This document shows positions 24,892 to 33,183 of a stretch of DNA of 44,456 bases, one piece after another. Source of the stretch: Candidatus Saganbacteria bacterium (GTDB lineage Bacteria; Margulisbacteria; WOR-1; O2-12-FULL-45-9). The stretch is from the NCBI GenBank assembly GCA_016932255.1, contig JAFGDE010000021.1, positions 1 to 44,456 on the forward strand, written 5' to 3'. Numbering within the stretch: position 1 is the stretch's first letter; each line of letters opens with the position of its first letter. A program made the position numbers and the translations under genes. The notes under the pieces were generated by a model. That model saw nothing but the letters and a program-made list of their open reading frames with translations, was not told where the DNA came from and ran no database searches.

Positions 24892-25689
24892 ATGTTCCAG
24901 CCTCTTTATGTCGCAGCGACCGGACTTTCAGCTATGCAGGATGAGATCCTCAATATCACTGATAACTTGGCGAATGCGAAGACGATTGCTTTTAAAAAGA
25001 GCCGTACGGAAATGGAAAGCCTGTCCTATATTGAGAAGAATTTCAAGGACATGCTTTACGAGGCCATGTCAGGGGAGGAGACTCCGCCGGTCAGCGTTGA
25101 ATACGGCACCGGGGTGCGGGTAGCTTCAACACCTAAAGATTTTACGCAAGGCACTATCGAGGTAACGAACAATCCGCTGGATATTGCGGTCCAAGGCGAA
25201 GGGTTCTTTCAGGTCAGACTGGCCGATGGCACCCAGGCCTACACCAGAGCCGGTAATTTCCATATTGACAATGACGGCAATCTGACCGATCCCAACGGCC
25301 ATATCGTAGAACCGGCCCTGATTTTTCCGCAAGGAACGACCGCCGTGGTCATCCAGAACGATGGTACGGTGCTGGTCTCGATCGATAACTCGACCCAGTA
25401 CTCGCAGATTGGCCAGATCAATCTGGCCAGATTCACTAATCCTGCTGGTCTGAAAAGCCTGGGCCAGAACATTTATCAAGCCACGGAAGCTTCGGGTCAA
25501 GCGACACTGGGTGTAGCCGGAGAGAACGGCTACGGCACTATCAACCAGTACTCCCTGGAACAATCCAATGTCGATGTTATCTCGGAAATGATGCGCATGG
25601 TCATGGTCCAGCGGGTCTTTGACACAGTGACCAAAGCTGTCCAGTCATATGAAGCCATGCTGACCAGCATCGATGGAATGAAACGCTGA
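24892..25689 (+). CDS. flgG: FlgG, distal rod protein
   Basis: A clear FlgG: N-terminal LYVAATGLSAMQDEILNITDNLANAKTIAFKK, central YTRAGNFHIDNDGNLTDPNG and C-terminal LEQSNVDVISEMMRMVMVQRVFDTVTKAVQSYEAML, each as separate segments. Length 265, standard. It is exported through the flagellar type III apparatus and assembles the part of the rod crossing peptidoglycan and periplasm. A GGAGGTGAG Shine-Dalgarno precedes the ATG; the stop overlaps flgA (TGATG). Confidence 0.95.
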   Translation: MFQPLYVAATGLSAMQDEILNITDNLANAKTIAFKKSRTEMESLSYIEKNFKDMLYEAMSGEETPPVSVEYGTGVRVASTPKDFTQGTIEVTNNPLDIAVQGEGFFQVRLADGTQAYTRAGNFHIDNDGNLTDPNGHIVEPALIFPQGTTAVVIQNDGTVLVSIDNSTQYSQIGQINLARFTNPAGLKSLGQNIYQATEASGQATLGVAGENGYGTINQYSLEQSNVDVISEMMRMVMVQRVFDTVTKAVQSYEAMLTSIDGMKR

Positions 25690-26411
25690 TGAAAAGAGCC
25701 TTTGGCTTATTATTATTACTGGCCTGTTTGATCAACAGTGCACACGCTTTAAGCGAACCGCAAAAAAAGCTTGATGCGCTGATCAGGGATTTTGTTGTCG
25801 TGGCGCATCCTGAATGGCAGGGCCTGGATATCAGGATAACATACAAGTTTTCCGGCAGGCTGGCTGAACAGCTCAAGGATGTGAGCGATAATGCGAATCT
25901 GGAGATAGTCGACGTGTATCATGATCTGCGTCCGGTCGGCAACGTGATCTTTCCTGTTCAGATAAATGACAAAGACCGTGATCAGCGTATTTTTGTGCGT
26001 GCCCAGGTGGAAGTTTTTAAGACGGTGGTGATAGCGACCCGCATGGTCAAGCGCGGTGAGACGATCGGAGAAGGGGATCTCGCGCTTGAAGCTAGGGACA
26101 TTGCTATGTTGCCGGATGAATATTATGAAGACAAGGTCATGGTCGTCGAGACAGAAGCTAAAACAACTATACCAAAGAACGGCACGATCTTTCAATGGAT
26201 GATCAAGGAGATACCGGTGGTGCGCCGGGGGGACGACATCACCCTGATCGTCAAAGGGCCCAACCTCCTGGTCAGGACCGCAGGTGAAGCCCTGATGGAC
26301 GGCTATCTTGGCAGAAAGATCCGTGTCAGAAAGAAAGGCGTCACCGATCCCAAGAAAATATTAGAAGGCGTGTTGATCTCTCCCAAAGAGGTTGAGGTGG
26401 TGATAAGATGA
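25689..26411 (+). CDS. flgA: FlgA, P-ring assembly chaperone
   Basis: A Sec signal peptide (MKRAFGLLLLLACLINSAHA, cleavage near residue 20) precedes a diverged N-terminal part and the SAF-type C-terminal domain (MVKRGETIGEGDLALEARDIAMLP, VRRGDDITLIV, DGYLGRKIRVRKKG) typical of FlgA. It works in the periplasm to help FlgI assemble the P ring around the rod. Length 240, normal. It overlaps both neighbours, flgG (TGATG) and flgH (ATGA). Confidence 0.9.
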   Translation: MKRAFGLLLLLACLINSAHALSEPQKKLDALIRDFVVVAHPEWQGLDIRITYKFSGRLAEQLKDVSDNANLEIVDVYHDLRPVGNVIFPVQINDKDRDQRIFVRAQVEVFKTVVIATRMVKRGETIGEGDLALEARDIAMLPDEYYEDKVMVVETEAKTTIPKNGTIFQWMIKEIPVVRRGDDITLIVKGPNLLVRTAGEALMDGYLGRKIRVRKKGVTDPKKILEGVLISPKEVEVVIR

Positions 26412-27007
26412 AAAGGACTGTGGCAGGGGCAACAGTGTTGATCATGATGGTCTTGGCCGGTTCGCCGGCCATGGCTGATTCAGTTTGGGATGAAAAGAAC
26501 AGTTCTTCGCCATACAGTACGGAAAAAGCCCATAGAGTTGGGGATATCATCAACATTGTTATTTTAGAAAGCACTTCAGCTGTCAACCAGGCCGGGACTG
26601 ATACCGATGTCTCCGATGACCTGAGCGCGAAATTCACTCATACAATCGACCAACTGGCGCCGGTCATTGGCCCTGACAACCAGTTGACCGGCCAAGCGGC
26701 GAATAAGTATACAGGCACGGGCAAAACAACCAGGGCCAGCAATGTCACGGCCAGAATCGCTGCCTGGGTGACCGAAGTGAAGCCTAACGGCAATCTTGCG
26801 ATCGAAGGCAAACACAGGGTCCAGGTCAATGATGAGATACAGGAGATCACTATTACCGGCACGGTAAGGCCAAAAGACATCAGCGGAGGCAATTCGGTCT
26901 ATTCTTATCAGGTAGCCAATGCCGATCTGACAGTGCGCGGCACAGGGGTCGTAGCAGAAAGTGAATCGCCCGGCTGGTTCACGCGGATCTTGAACTGGCT
27001 TTTCTAG
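26408..27007 (+). CDS. flgH: FlgH, L-ring protein without lipobox
   Basis: Flagellar L-ring family: SVWDEKNSSSPYSTEKAHRVGDIINIVILESTSA at the mature N-terminus, VTARIAAWVTEVKPNGNLAIEGKHRV and ITGTVRPKDISGGNSVYSYQVANADL later, all typical. The signal peptide ends AGSPAMA-DSV and looks like a signal peptidase I site; there is no cysteine to lipidate, whereas most FlgH proteins are lipoproteins. Length 199, slightly short. Its presence implies an outer membrane. Confidence 0.9.
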   Translation: MKRTVAGATVLIMMVLAGSPAMADSVWDEKNSSSPYSTEKAHRVGDIINIVILESTSAVNQAGTDTDVSDDLSAKFTHTIDQLAPVIGPDNQLTGQAANKYTGTGKTTRASNVTARIAAWVTEVKPNGNLAIEGKHRVQVNDEIQEITITGTVRPKDISGGNSVYSYQVANADLTVRGTGVVAESESPGWFTRILNWLF

Positions 27008-27015
27008 GAGAAAAA

Positions 27016-28161
27016 ATGAGAAATAAAAACCGAAATCATAAATTCGAGATCCGAACAATGATCTTAGTGTTGATCACCTTACTAGGGATCGGTATCATCT
27101 CGTTCGGTCCTGGCGCGGAGGCGGCTTCGCCTTCCGTGCGGATCAAGGATATTGCTCATGTGCTTGAGGCAAGGGAGAACCAGTTAATGGGCTTCGGTCT
27201 GGTGGTCGGTCTGCGTAATACCGGTGACAGGAGCCAGACCGGTTTTACCCAACAGGCTTTGACCAATCTGCTTTCCCGCATGGGTGTTGCACCTAAGGAG
27301 AATGATTTTCGGGCGCGTAACGTTGCTGCTGTTATGGTTACCGCAGTGCTGCCCCCTTTCGTCAGGCAGGGGCAGAAACTGGATGTAACGGTCTCATCCA
27401 TGGGCGATGCGACCTCTCTTCAGGGCGGTACGTTATTGATCACTCCGCTGCAAGGGGTTGACGGCAATATTTACGCTGTTGCGCAGGGGAGTTTGCTGGT
27501 CGGCGTGACTTCAGGCACGCCTTCAGTGCCTTATATCAAACAGCGCCAAACGACGGTCGGGCGCATTCCGGGCGGCGCGCTTGTTGAAAAAGAAGTGCCG
27601 GTCTCAATGGGCAGCCGGGGCGTGCTGACAATCGTGCTGGACCATCCGGATTTTACGACCGCTAACCGGGTTGCCCAGACGATCACTCAGGCAGGTATCG
27701 GCGCCAGTGCCATGGATGCCGGTACGATAACTGTTTCGGCCCAAACGGAAGAGAATTTGGTCTCTCTTCTCTCGCGCATCGAGAATATGACGGTGGTGCC
27801 TGATGCGGTGGCCAAGATAGTGGTCAATGAACGCACCGGTACTGTCGTGATCGGCGAAAGCGTCAAGATCGCGCCTGTGGCTGTTTCCTACGCCGGCATC
27901 GATGTTGTAATCGGCGATGTTTCACTTTTCTCCGAAGGCTCAGCGGCTGAATCAGCTCAGGAAGAATCGCGCTATCGGGCCAGGTCAATGGCCAAACTGC
28001 AGCGGACCGAAGGCAACCTGACGCTGGTGCCGGCAGGGGCGACCCTGGCCAACCTGGTACGGGCGCTGAACGAGATCGGCGCTTCGCCGCAGGACCTGAT
28101 CTCGATCCTTCAGGCGATGAAAAAGACCGGAGCGATCAAGGCTGATCTTGAGGTTATATGA
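27016..28161 (+). CDS. flgI: FlgI, P-ring protein
   Basis: The family signature is clear: RIKDIAHVLEARENQLMGFGLVVGL, NTGDRSQTGFTQQALTNLLSRMGV, NVAAVMVTAVLPPF, GTLLITPLQGVDGNIYAVAQG (separate segments), and the C-terminal LVRALNEIGASPQDLISILQAMKKTGAI. Residues 14-35 form a signal segment ending near GAEAA. Length 381, standard. It forms the ring around the rod in the peptidoglycan layer; FlgA upstream is its chaperone. Confidence 0.95.
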   Translation: MRNKNRNHKFEIRTMILVLITLLGIGIISFGPGAEAASPSVRIKDIAHVLEARENQLMGFGLVVGLRNTGDRSQTGFTQQALTNLLSRMGVAPKENDFRARNVAAVMVTAVLPPFVRQGQKLDVTVSSMGDATSLQGGTLLITPLQGVDGNIYAVAQGSLLVGVTSGTPSVPYIKQRQTTVGRIPGGALVEKEVPVSMGSRGVLTIVLDHPDFTTANRVAQTITQAGIGASAMDAGTITVSAQTEENLVSLLSRIENMTVVPDAVAKIVVNERTGTVVIGESVKIAPVAVSYAGIDVVIGDVSLFSEGSAAESAQEESRYRARSMAKLQRTEGNLTLVPAGATLANLVRALNEIGASPQDLISILQAMKKTGAIKADLEVI

Positions 28162-28454
28162 TGATCGATTTTATCTCGAACTATCGGATTTCGGGCGGAA
28201 GCGTGTATCAGCCTCTCCCGGTGCAGTCCGCTGCGGCCGGCGATAAGGTCAAAGAGGAGTTTATGGCGATCTTTTACAAGGAATTGTTGAAGCAATCGAT
28301 CAAAGCGCCCAGCTTCGGGGTCGAAGAGGGCGGCAACACGTTCACCAAGACCTTTACCAATGATCTGATGGTCGAACAATTGGCCTTGGAACTGGCCAAA
28401 AGCAAGTCTTTATCGGCCGGGATATTGCCGGCAGACATAGAAAGGAACATGTAA
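28158..28454 (+). CDS. flgJ: FlgJ-type rod-cap domain protein, 98 aa
   Basis: Matches the N-terminal rod-binding domain only (KVKEEFMAIFYKELLKQSIKAP, FTKTFTNDLMVEQLALELAKSKSLS). The muramidase domain of enterobacterial FlgJ is absent, as in many phyla where the hydrolase is a separate protein. It overlaps flgI by four bases (ATGA) and two tandem ATGs are possible (28158 and 28161). Role: export-dependent rod assembly in the periplasm. Confidence 0.85.
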   Translation: MMIDFISNYRISGGSVYQPLPVQSAAAGDKVKEEFMAIFYKELLKQSIKAPSFGVEEGGNTFTKTFTNDLMVEQLALELAKSKSLSAGILPADIERNM

Positions 28455-28460
28455 GCGCCG

Positions 28461-29189
28461 ATGGCGAAGTCCAAGGGGACAAAAAGCAAAAAAAAGAACA
28501 TGCCCAAGTCTGTTGAGGCCTATATGCCTCTGGTGCATTCGATCGCAGCCATGGTCTCGGGCAAAGGCCTGCCGCCAAATGTTGAATATGATGATCTCGT
28601 CTCGGACGGCACGGTCGGCTTGATGAAAGCCTGGGAGAACTTTGACCCTGACCGCGGGGTTAAGTTCGAGACCTACGCTTCCTACCGGGTGCGCGGTGAG
28701 ATGCTGGACGGGCTCAAGAACTATAACCCTGTGCCTTACCGTGTCCAGGTAATGGTGCGGGACCTGGCCAAGAAAGGGGTTAATGCGGTCCTGGATAAGG
28801 AGGAAGAGGCGGAGGAAAAGGCTCTGGAAAAAACAGAGCTGAGCGAAGACGAGTTCAGGCAGGCGGTCAAGCGTATCAAGAAGATCGTTTCCGCTTCCGC
28901 TTTGATGTATCTCTTATCGATCGAGGAAATGTCGGCCATCGGCGTGGAAGCGCCTGTGCCGGGAGACACGACCCCCGCGGCAGAGCTCGAGTTCAAGGAA
29001 ATGAAGATGCGTATCCGCAAGATCGTTGATGAACTGCCCGAACTGCAGCGCAAGGTCGTGCTGCTTTTCTATCATAAAGGCGTGAACCAGAAGACAATAG
29101 CCAAACAGCTCAAACTGTCGCGGCCCAAGGTCTGCCGCCTGCTGGCCAAGGCGGTCAAAACGATCCAGCAGAGGTTGAAGCATGGCTGA
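28461..29189 (+). CDS. fliA: FliA, flagellar sigma factor (sigma-28)
   Basis: Sigma-70 family, flagellar group: region 2 YMPLVHSIAAMVSGKGLPPNVEYDDLVSDGTVGLMKAW (in segments) with FETYASYRVRGEMLDGL, and region 4 ELPELQRKVVLLFYHKGVNQKTIAKQLKLSRPKVCRLLAKA with a helix-turn-helix. Region 1 is absent. Length 242, standard. It would direct RNA polymerase to the four TAAA-N15-GCCGATAA-like sites in the window (P1-P4). It sits inside the basal-body operon under a sigma-70 promoter. FlgM, its usual anti-sigma factor, is not recognised here. Confidence 0.95.
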   Translation: MAKSKGTKSKKKNMPKSVEAYMPLVHSIAAMVSGKGLPPNVEYDDLVSDGTVGLMKAWENFDPDRGVKFETYASYRVRGEMLDGLKNYNPVPYRVQVMVRDLAKKGVNAVLDKEEEAEEKALEKTELSEDEFRQAVKRIKKIVSASALMYLLSIEEMSAIGVEAPVPGDTTPAAELEFKEMKMRIRKIVDELPELQRKVVLLFYHKGVNQKTIAKQLKLSRPKVCRLLAKAVKTIQQRLKHG

Positions 29190-29478
29190 GATATTTGACG
29201 CACAATTTGGCAATCTGGAAAGGGCGATGGAGATAGCTGCCCGGCGGCAGGAGGTTATCAGCCATAATCTGTCCAATGCCAACACGCCGGGTTTTGAGCC
29301 GATGGACTTTGATGAGGAATTGATGCGGGCCGTCAAACGGCAGGACAGCCGCTCCGTTAATATCGAAGAGGAAATGGCGGCCATGACCGAGAACTCGATC
29401 AAATATTCGGCTTATGTTAAATTGCTTTCATCAAAGATCAATATCTTGCGGACCGTGGCGACACAAGGCAGGAGGTAA
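29182..29478 (+). CDS. flgB: FlgB, proximal rod protein, short form
   Basis: N-terminal rod motif LERAMEIAARRQEVISHNLSNANTPGFEPMDFDEEL and C-terminal VNIEEEMAAMTENSIKYSAYVKLLSSKINILRTV are typical. At 98 residues it lacks the middle 30-40 residues of most FlgB proteins. It overlaps fliA by eight bases and is followed by flgC six bases later, the usual pair. Confidence 0.9.
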   Translation: MAEIFDAQFGNLERAMEIAARRQEVISHNLSNANTPGFEPMDFDEELMRAVKRQDSRSVNIEEEMAAMTENSIKYSAYVKLLSSKINILRTVATQGRR

Positions 29479-29484
29479 TAAGCT

Positions 29485-29913
29485 ATGGGATTGGACCGGG
29501 CGCTTGATATCAGTGTTTCCGGGCTTCAGGCTCAGCGCATTACCCAGGAATTGATCGCTTCGAATCTGGCCAATATCGGCACTACCAGGACGGTCTATGG
29601 CGGGCCGTATCGCCGGCGCATAGCCGTGCTCGGGGAAAAGCCGATCTCGTTCGCTGATGAGCTTTCCCGGGCTGAGGCCAGCCTTGGCGGAGGTGTTGAG
29701 GTGACGGAAGTGGTTGAGGATTCGTCTCCTTTCCAAAAGGTATATAATCCGGGCCATCCTGATGCTGACGCGGATGGTTTTGTGGAACTGCCCAACGTGA
29801 ATTACTCGACCGAGATGGTCGACATGATGTACGCTTCAAGATTATATGAGGCCAACATCACGGCTTTTAATTCGACGAAAAAGATGATGCAGGATACATT
29901 GCAGTTGCCGTAA
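29485..29913 (+). CDS. flgC: FlgC, proximal rod protein
   Basis: N-terminal ALDISVSGLQAQRITQELIASNLANIGTTRT, the FlgC-type insertion GPYRRRIAVLGEK, YNPGHPDADADGFVELPNVNYSTEMVDMM and the C-terminal coiled coil ASRLYEANITAFNSTKKMMQDTLQL, taken as separate segments. Length 142, standard. Exported rod subunit located with FlgB, FlgF and FliE. Confidence 0.95.
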   Translation: MGLDRALDISVSGLQAQRITQELIASNLANIGTTRTVYGGPYRRRIAVLGEKPISFADELSRAEASLGGGVEVTEVVEDSSPFQKVYNPGHPDADADGFVELPNVNYSTEMVDMMYASRLYEANITAFNSTKKMMQDTLQLP

Positions 29914-29948
29914 TTGCTATTGACGAATTACTGATTGCGAATTAAGGA
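29914..29948. repeat. Degenerate heptanucleotide array between flgC and fliE
   Basis: Five 7-base units read TTGCTAT, TGACGAA, TTACTGA, TTGCGAA, TTAAGGA. Agreement between units is weaker (4-5 of 7) than in the other arrays. The last unit contributes the AAGGAG Shine-Dalgarno of fliE. Confidence 0.45.
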
Positions 29949-29959
29949 GTTATTAATTT

Positions 29960-30322
29960 ATGGCTGAACAAATAAATCCGATAGGCAGGGGGGTCAATAT
30001 AGCGCAGATACTTGGTGAGGATTTCCTGGCTCAGGCGACCCCTGGGGTCAGCGGCCAGGCATCGGCCGTGCCTGGCGGTCAGATGGAGCTGCCCAGGAAT
30101 ATGTTCGAAGATGTTCTGGCTAAGGCGATCGATGCGCTGGAGGGCGTCAGCCGGCAGGAAATGTATGCCAATGAACTGATCCAGAAGTATGTCCGCGGTG
30201 AGGTGGAGATGCATGAAGTGATGCTGGCCCAATCCAAGGCCAGTATCATGGTCCAGCTCGCGGTCACAACGATTAATGCGGCCGTGACAAGTTTCAAAGA
30301 AGTCACACAAATGCAGGTGTAG
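29960..30322 (+). CDS. fliE: FliE, MS-ring/rod junction protein
   Basis: A poorly conserved N-terminal 50 residues is followed by the FliE signature MFEDVLAKAIDALEGVSRQEMYANELIQKYV, VEMHEVMLAQSKASIMVQLAVTTINAAVTSFKEVTQMQV (in parts); the terminal ..MQV matches the family. Length 120. FliE is the first protein exported and joins the FliF ring to the rod. Confidence 0.93.
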   Translation: MAEQINPIGRGVNIAQILGEDFLAQATPGVSGQASAVPGGQMELPRNMFEDVLAKAIDALEGVSRQEMYANELIQKYVRGEVEMHEVMLAQSKASIMVQLAVTTINAAVTSFKEVTQMQV

Positions 30323-30337
30323 TTAGGAGGCTAACTA

Positions 30338-31945
30338 ATGGCTGAACCGGCAGCGGTTCCGGCAGGCGGTGGCGGGTTCGATATCAGACGGATCCTGCTC
30401 CTGGCAGGTGTCGGCCTGGTCATAACTATTGCGGTCTTTTTCTTCATGTTCAGGGGTTGCGGCGGTGGTGGCAGCGGGAAGAGCAATGATTATACCGTTA
30501 TCTATTCCAATCTTGATCTCAAGGATGCGGCCAATGTCATTGCGCGTTTAAAAGAGATCAATATTGAATATGAGATAGGAGAGAACGGTACTTCTGTGGC
30601 CGTGCCAAAGTCTAAAGCTGATCAAGCCAGGCTGGGATTGGCCGAAGATAATCTGCCGGCCGGCGGGGTCGTTGGCTGGGAGATATTTGATGAATCCAAG
30701 CTGGGCGCGACCGATTTTGACCGGCGCATTCAGCTGATCCGCGCCATATCAGGAGAGCTTTCCCGCACCATCCGAAGGATCCAGGCAATCGAGGATGCTC
30801 GCGTCCAGATCGTCATGCCGGAAACAAGGCTGTTCGCTGAATCGGTAGCTCCGGTCACGGCTTCGGTCATGTTGCGCCTGAAACCGGGCGCAGTCCTGTC
30901 GCCGGAAAAGGTCAATGGGATCATTCATCTGGTCTCCAGCAGTGTCGAGAACCTCCAGACAGAGAACGTTACTGTTGTTGACAGTACGGGCCGTATCTTG
31001 ACGGCCAAGCCGCTCAGGCGCGATCAGCAGGTTGTTAGCGCGCCGGTGGAACAGGCACTGTTGCCTCCGCCGCTCCCGGCCAAAGAAGTCAGCCCGGAAG
31101 CAAAGGCTGACGCAAAGATCAATCTGCTGGAGCCTGTGAAGCAGGAAGAGAAAAAAGAAGAGCCAAAGGCGGAAGAGAAGAAGGAAGAAAAGAAGCCGGA
31201 GAAAAAGGAAGAGGCCAAGAAAGAACCGGTACAGGAGGTCAAGATCGAACCGCCGCGCCAGTTGACCCGCGAAGAGAAGATATTGCTCATGGTCCAGGCA
31301 AAACGCGAACTGGAGCAGGATCTGGCCGGCAAGGCGCAAGAGATACTAAATCGTTTTTATCCGCCCAACAGCGCGATAGTCAAAGTAAATGTTGATATCA
31401 AGAACGGCAATACAGGGACAAAGTTTACCAAGGACGAGCTGAACATCCAAAAGATAACCGCCATTATTTTGGTTGATAACCGGGTCGATATCGGCAAGGA
31501 CCTGAAATCCGCTACGTTCAAAGCGGTGGCAGCGGCTATCGGGTACAACAGGACTCGCGGAGACCGCATAGTTATGCAAAAGGTGCCGTTCCATCTGGCA
31601 ACGCCGCCGCCGGAGGTCATCAAAGGAGAAGTGGAAAAGGTCTTGCCGCCCAAGCAAGAAAAACGCGGTCTGTTGCTGCCCGGGCTGCCAGCCGTTTGGA
31701 TCAGGAATATGCTCTGGCTGGCTGGTGTCCTGTTGCTTCTGTTTACCATTGTATTGATTTTCCGTTTATTCAGGAAAGAGAAAAATGCTCCGCAAACAAA
31801 AATAATGGCTGAGCCGCATCAGTCGCAATCCAAGACGCAGCCGGTAAGCAAAGAGAAGGCTTCAGCCATAGAGAGCATCAAGAAAGCTGTCGATGGTAAT
31901 CCTGAAAAGATAGCTGCGATGTTAAAGGATTGGTTAACAGAGTAA
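30338..31945 (+). CDS. fliF: FliF, MS-ring protein
   Basis: Two membrane segments (about residues 20-42 and 448-470) bracket the periplasmic part with the ring-building motif (YTVIYSNLDLKDAANVIARLKEINIEYEI, EDARVQIVMPE, ASVMLRLKPGAVLSPEKVNGIIHLVSSSVENL, VTVVDSTGRIL). Between about residues 262 and 305 is a Lys/Glu/Pro low-complexity insert that is unusual in the family. The C-terminal NPEKIAAMLKDWLTE keeps the FliG-binding helix. Length 535, normal. Strong AGGAGG before the ATG; TAATG overlap with fliG. Confidence 0.94.
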   Translation: MAEPAAVPAGGGGFDIRRILLLAGVGLVITIAVFFFMFRGCGGGGSGKSNDYTVIYSNLDLKDAANVIARLKEINIEYEIGENGTSVAVPKSKADQARLGLAEDNLPAGGVVGWEIFDESKLGATDFDRRIQLIRAISGELSRTIRRIQAIEDARVQIVMPETRLFAESVAPVTASVMLRLKPGAVLSPEKVNGIIHLVSSSVENLQTENVTVVDSTGRILTAKPLRRDQQVVSAPVEQALLPPPLPAKEVSPEAKADAKINLLEPVKQEEKKEEPKAEEKKEEKKPEKKEEAKKEPVQEVKIEPPRQLTREEKILLMVQAKRELEQDLAGKAQEILNRFYPPNSAIVKVNVDIKNGNTGTKFTKDELNIQKITAIILVDNRVDIGKDLKSATFKAVAAAIGYNRTRGDRIVMQKVPFHLATPPPEVIKGEVEKVLPPKQEKRGLLLPGLPAVWIRNMLWLAGVLLLLFTIVLIFRLFRKEKNAPQTKIMAEPHQSQSKTQPVSKEKASAIESIKKAVDGNPEKIAAMLKDWLTE

Positions 31946-32433
31946 TGGTATTGTCCGGCCGGGAAAAAGCTACGATATTTCTCTCGATCCTTGGGGCGGA
32001 AACCTCAGCCAGGGTGCTGCGTTATCTGCCAGATGAAATAGCTGATCTGATCGCTTCAGGTATCAATAATCTTCCATCGCCGTCGCCGCAGGCGCTGACA
32101 GAGGTCCTGGCTGATTTCAAGAGTTTTATGGCTTTGCCGGAATCCCCTGAATCTGCTCCGAGGCCGCAACTGGAGCATAAGGTCAGATCAGCAGCGCCGG
32201 CCGAGCCGCCCAGGCCGAAACGGCAGTATAATGTTTTGATGTATGAGCGGCCGCAGGTTGCGGCTTTTCTTGTGGCTCAGTTGCCTGAAGAGGAGAGGGA
32301 AGATGCGTTCAAGGCCATGCCCAGGGAAAAGGGCATGGTCATGGAATTAATGAACGGATTGAGACGGACGCCATTTTCTGATAAGCTGGCGCTTAAGCTC
32401 AAAGAGAAATTTAAGGAAAAGGTGTTCTCATAA
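31945..32433 (+). CDS. fliG: FliG-like switch protein lacking the torque domain, 162 aa
   Basis: The N-terminal 55 residues (GREKATIFLSILGAETSARVLRYLPDEIADLIA) are the FliF-binding FliG N domain. After a Pro-rich linker the segment ERPQVAAFLVAQLPEEEREDAFKAMP matches the EHPQ region of the middle domain (FliM-binding). The protein ends shortly after; the C-terminal domain with the charged torque helix that meets MotA is absent. Normal FliG is about 330 residues. No disrupting frameshift is visible: fliH follows three bases after the stop. I use the ATG at 31945 (TAATG with fliF). Confidence 0.85.
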   Translation: MVLSGREKATIFLSILGAETSARVLRYLPDEIADLIASGINNLPSPSPQALTEVLADFKSFMALPESPESAPRPQLEHKVRSAAPAEPPRPKRQYNVLMYERPQVAAFLVAQLPEEEREDAFKAMPREKGMVMELMNGLRRTPFSDKLALKLKEKFKEKVFS

Positions 32434-32436
32434 AAC

Positions 32437-33183
32437 ATGGCATTGATCAAACGGGATCAGCTTGAAGATAAAGGCACGGTCTTGATCGAAAAACAGGTCT
32501 CGGCCTTTATCCAAAAACCCAAGGCCAGGCCGAAGATACATAAACCGGCAGATCAGCAGAAACCGGTCGGGCAGAAACCTGCTCAAAGCCTGGGTGTTCC
32601 ACCTCCTCTGGCGCCGAAAATGCAGGCCGATGATATCCCCAAAGCTAAGAGCGAAGCGCAGAAGATCATTGACAATGCGCTGAATGAAGCTGATTCTATC
32701 AGGGAACAGGCTAGAGAAGAAGGCCGGGAAGAGGGCAAAGGAGAGGCTTCAGCCAGGATAGAGGAAGCCTTGGAGACGCTTAATCAGGCAGTCAAAGAAC
32801 GCAAGGAAATGATCAAAGACTCGGAACAGGAGATCCTTAGACTGGCTATCAAGGTCGCTGAACAGATCATCCGCTCAGAGGTTTCTTTGCATCGCGACGT
32901 TTGTCTGAACATAGTTGCCGAGGCCATTGCCCGGGTCTCGGACCGCGAGCAGATCATTGTCCGGGTAAATCGAGATGACAGCGAATATTTGAAGCGTTAC
33001 AAGGACCGCCTGACCGGCATGCTTGATGGCGTGAAGAGCTTCTCAATTATCGAAGATGCTAATGTTGAGGCTGGCGGTTGTGTGATTGAGACGAACCTGG
33101 GCTTTATTGACGCTAAGATCTCCACTAAATTGAAGTCCATCGAAGAAGCCCTCAAGAAGGTCTCTGAAGAAGAAGGCCAATGA
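32437..33183 (+). CDS. fliH: FliH, export ATPase regulator
   Basis: Residues 1-75 are Lys/Pro/Gln-rich; residues 80-130 form the charged coiled coil typical of FliH (EAQKIIDNALNEADSIREQAREEGREEGK), and the C-terminal domain (ILRLAIKVAEQIIRSEV ... IIVRVNRDDSEYLKRYKDRL ... VEAGGCVIETNLGFIDAKISTKLKSIEEAL, in parts) matches FliH/YscL/V-ATPase E-type. It binds FliI and restrains or docks it at the export gate. Four-base overlap with fliI (ATGA). Confidence 0.93.
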   Translation: MALIKRDQLEDKGTVLIEKQVSAFIQKPKARPKIHKPADQQKPVGQKPAQSLGVPPPLAPKMQADDIPKAKSEAQKIIDNALNEADSIREQAREEGREEGKGEASARIEEALETLNQAVKERKEMIKDSEQEILRLAIKVAEQIIRSEVSLHRDVCLNIVAEAIARVSDREQIIVRVNRDDSEYLKRYKDRLTGMLDGVKSFSIIEDANVEAGGCVIETNLGFIDAKISTKLKSIEEALKKVSEEEGQ

